Shown here one piece after another: positions 62,648 to 64,000 of a stretch of 64,000 nucleotides of DNA (position 1 is its first letter; every line of letters begins with the position of its first letter). Origin of the DNA: Euglena gracilis (taxonomy: Eukaryota; Euglenida; Euglenophyceae; Euglenales); assembly GCA_039621445.1 (NCBI GenBank), contig CP154956.1:33639437-33703436 (forward strand), given 5' to 3'. The translations under genes were made by a program, and so were the position numbers. The notes under the pieces were generated by a model. That model saw nothing but the letters and a program-made list of their open reading frames with translations, searched no databases and had not been told where the DNA came from.

Positions 62648-64000
62648 CTGAGGGAAAAAAGCGAAATTGCATTCATGAGGTGAACAAATCCACAAGCCTG
62701 ACCACCCCCTTCTCTACACCAATCCTCGGGGGTCCTCGGGAATTTTGTCTTTTTGATTTTTTTTAAAAAACAATGTGTTTTGTTTAAAAAAAAAAACCTC
62801 AAAAAAACATCACCAAAAAATTGAATGCATATTTTCCACCGTTTTTGGCAGCTTCTGGGTCAGTTGTCCCAACACTTCCTTCCACAAAAAATGAAAAAAA
62901 AAGTCACAACTTTGCATTTTTTTTTGCCAATTCTACGGGGGACGTGATCAAAAAGGACATCCAGTTATTGATTGACCAGTTACCCTCACCCCCCCAGGTT
63001 GACGGCTTGTTTTTTTTGAAACAAAAAAAACATGCTTTTAATAATAATAAAAAAACATGTTTTTTTTAATAATAATAAAAAGGTCATGGAGGGTTTGGGG
63101 GAAATTTTTTTGAAATGTTTTTTTTCTCGAAAAAAGTTCATTTTTCATTTTTTATCTCTGCAGCTTTGTATTCCGTAAAGGGTGCTGACTTTCACATGCG
63201 CGCTTGCCAACCACATCATTTTAGGATGAAGGGTCTGGAAAAACTAAAAAAAACGTCAGTTTTTTTTTAAAGGCAAGACCACATCAGCCATCGGACTGAA
63301 AATGAGCACGGCTGAAAATGCACTCCGCAGAAACCTGAGCGGCAGGCATTGCTTTCATCAAGCTTCCGAGACGTGAGGCCAACCTGGACGGAAGTCCCCC
63401 CCCTGTTTTTGGCCCGTGTGGGGACCACCCCTCACCCCCCTCCCATTTGGCGAATGGCTGGGCTCCTTCGGACCCCAATCAGTCAATTAAGGGGGGGGGG
63501 GGTTGGGGGGGCACCTTGACCAGAGTCCGGCCATTGGCGAACACCCCCCCCCTACCCTCACCCCCCCCCTCAAAGTGTCCCCCCCCCAGAGTACCCAAAC
63601 TTGTTCCCCCCTCAAAGTGGCCACTTTCGTTTGGCGCCAAAGGCGCCGAAGCCCAAAAATTGACCCCCCCCCAAAGTGTCCCCTCCCCCCGAGTGGCCGT
63701 TTTGTGGTTCCGTGCCCCTGAGTGGCCCTCCAGGGTCGTGGCCAAGACAAAAGGGGGGTCATTTAGGGGGGGTTATGGTAATTGGCCAATGGACCGTTCT
63801 TTAGGACCCACAATTAGCCAATTGGGGGGGGGGGGGCAATTACGTTACTGGTCACTTTTTGTGGTATGCATCACCTGCTCCAACACACTAGGAGGTGGGG
63901 AGCCGCGATTGTCCATGAATGGGAAGGATATTTAAAACCTATTTTCTGGGCCCGACGCCTGTCTTGAAATTCCACTGACATTAACGGATTTCAGGCTGAA
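62648..64000. other. No gene evidence; A/T tracts and C-tract repeat
   Basis: A- and T-rich sequence with TAA and AAT repeats to about 63.1 kb, then a C-tract family at 63.54-63.72 kb containing CTCAAAGTGTCC and CTCAAAGTGGCCA, also present at 38.34-38.43 kb. No motif-bearing frame. Confidence 0.6.

Overview
This window is nuclear DNA of a eukaryote, and the introns point to a euglenozoan, most likely a euglenid or possibly a diplonemid. No bacterial operon, rRNA, tRNA or CRISPR array is visible. Coding sequence is a few percent of the window. It occurs as short GC-rich exons (36 to 211 bp) separated by long introns full of microsatellites, G or C homopolymer tracts and small inverted-repeat elements. 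All protein families I can recognise are on the minus strand.

The organism call rests on about ten introns of a helicase gene. They lack GT...AG, yet joining them restores a continuous helicase and RRM-like reading frame. They follow one rule: the triplet at intron positions +4 to +6 is the reverse complement of the triplet at -8 to -6, usually CAG with CTG. That is the known signature of euglenid nonconventional introns. Other introns in the window are ordinary GT-AG, plus one GC-AG.

Layout, in minus-strand transcription order (right to left):
(1) 62.5-62.65 kb: an F-box-like exon of a gene that extends out of what I can resolve.
(2) 52.9-40.6 kb: a kelch-repeat beta-propeller gene in at least seven exons.
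(3) About 29.3-20.4 kb: a DExH-box RNA helicase with motifs I, Ia, II, III, IV, V and VI and the HA2 domain, followed at 17.4-16.7 kb by an RRM-like module and at 16.2-15.1 kb by two further exons.
(4) 13.2-12.2 kb: coding-looking exons of unknown function.
(5) 5.35-0.65 kb: the N-terminal part and catalytic core of an OTU deubiquitinase close to the Trabid (ZRANB1)/A20 group; its 3' end lies beyond the left edge. Blocks 3 to 5 are co-oriented, so they are either a cluster or one very long helicase-RRM-OTU gene.

Between the genes are non-autonomous DNA transposons. Several copies of a roughly 270-340 bp family begin CAGGCT and end AGCCTG, with 8-bp target-site duplications, which is hAT-like. 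One copy is split by another inverted-repeat element. The nonconventional introns have the same CAG...CTG ends, and the 3 nt plus 5 nt outside those ends add up to 8, the hAT duplication length. This suggests the introns are fossil hAT-type MITE insertions.

Exon borders were placed by reading frame, splice signals and family similarity recalled from memory. Nothing was searched in a database.
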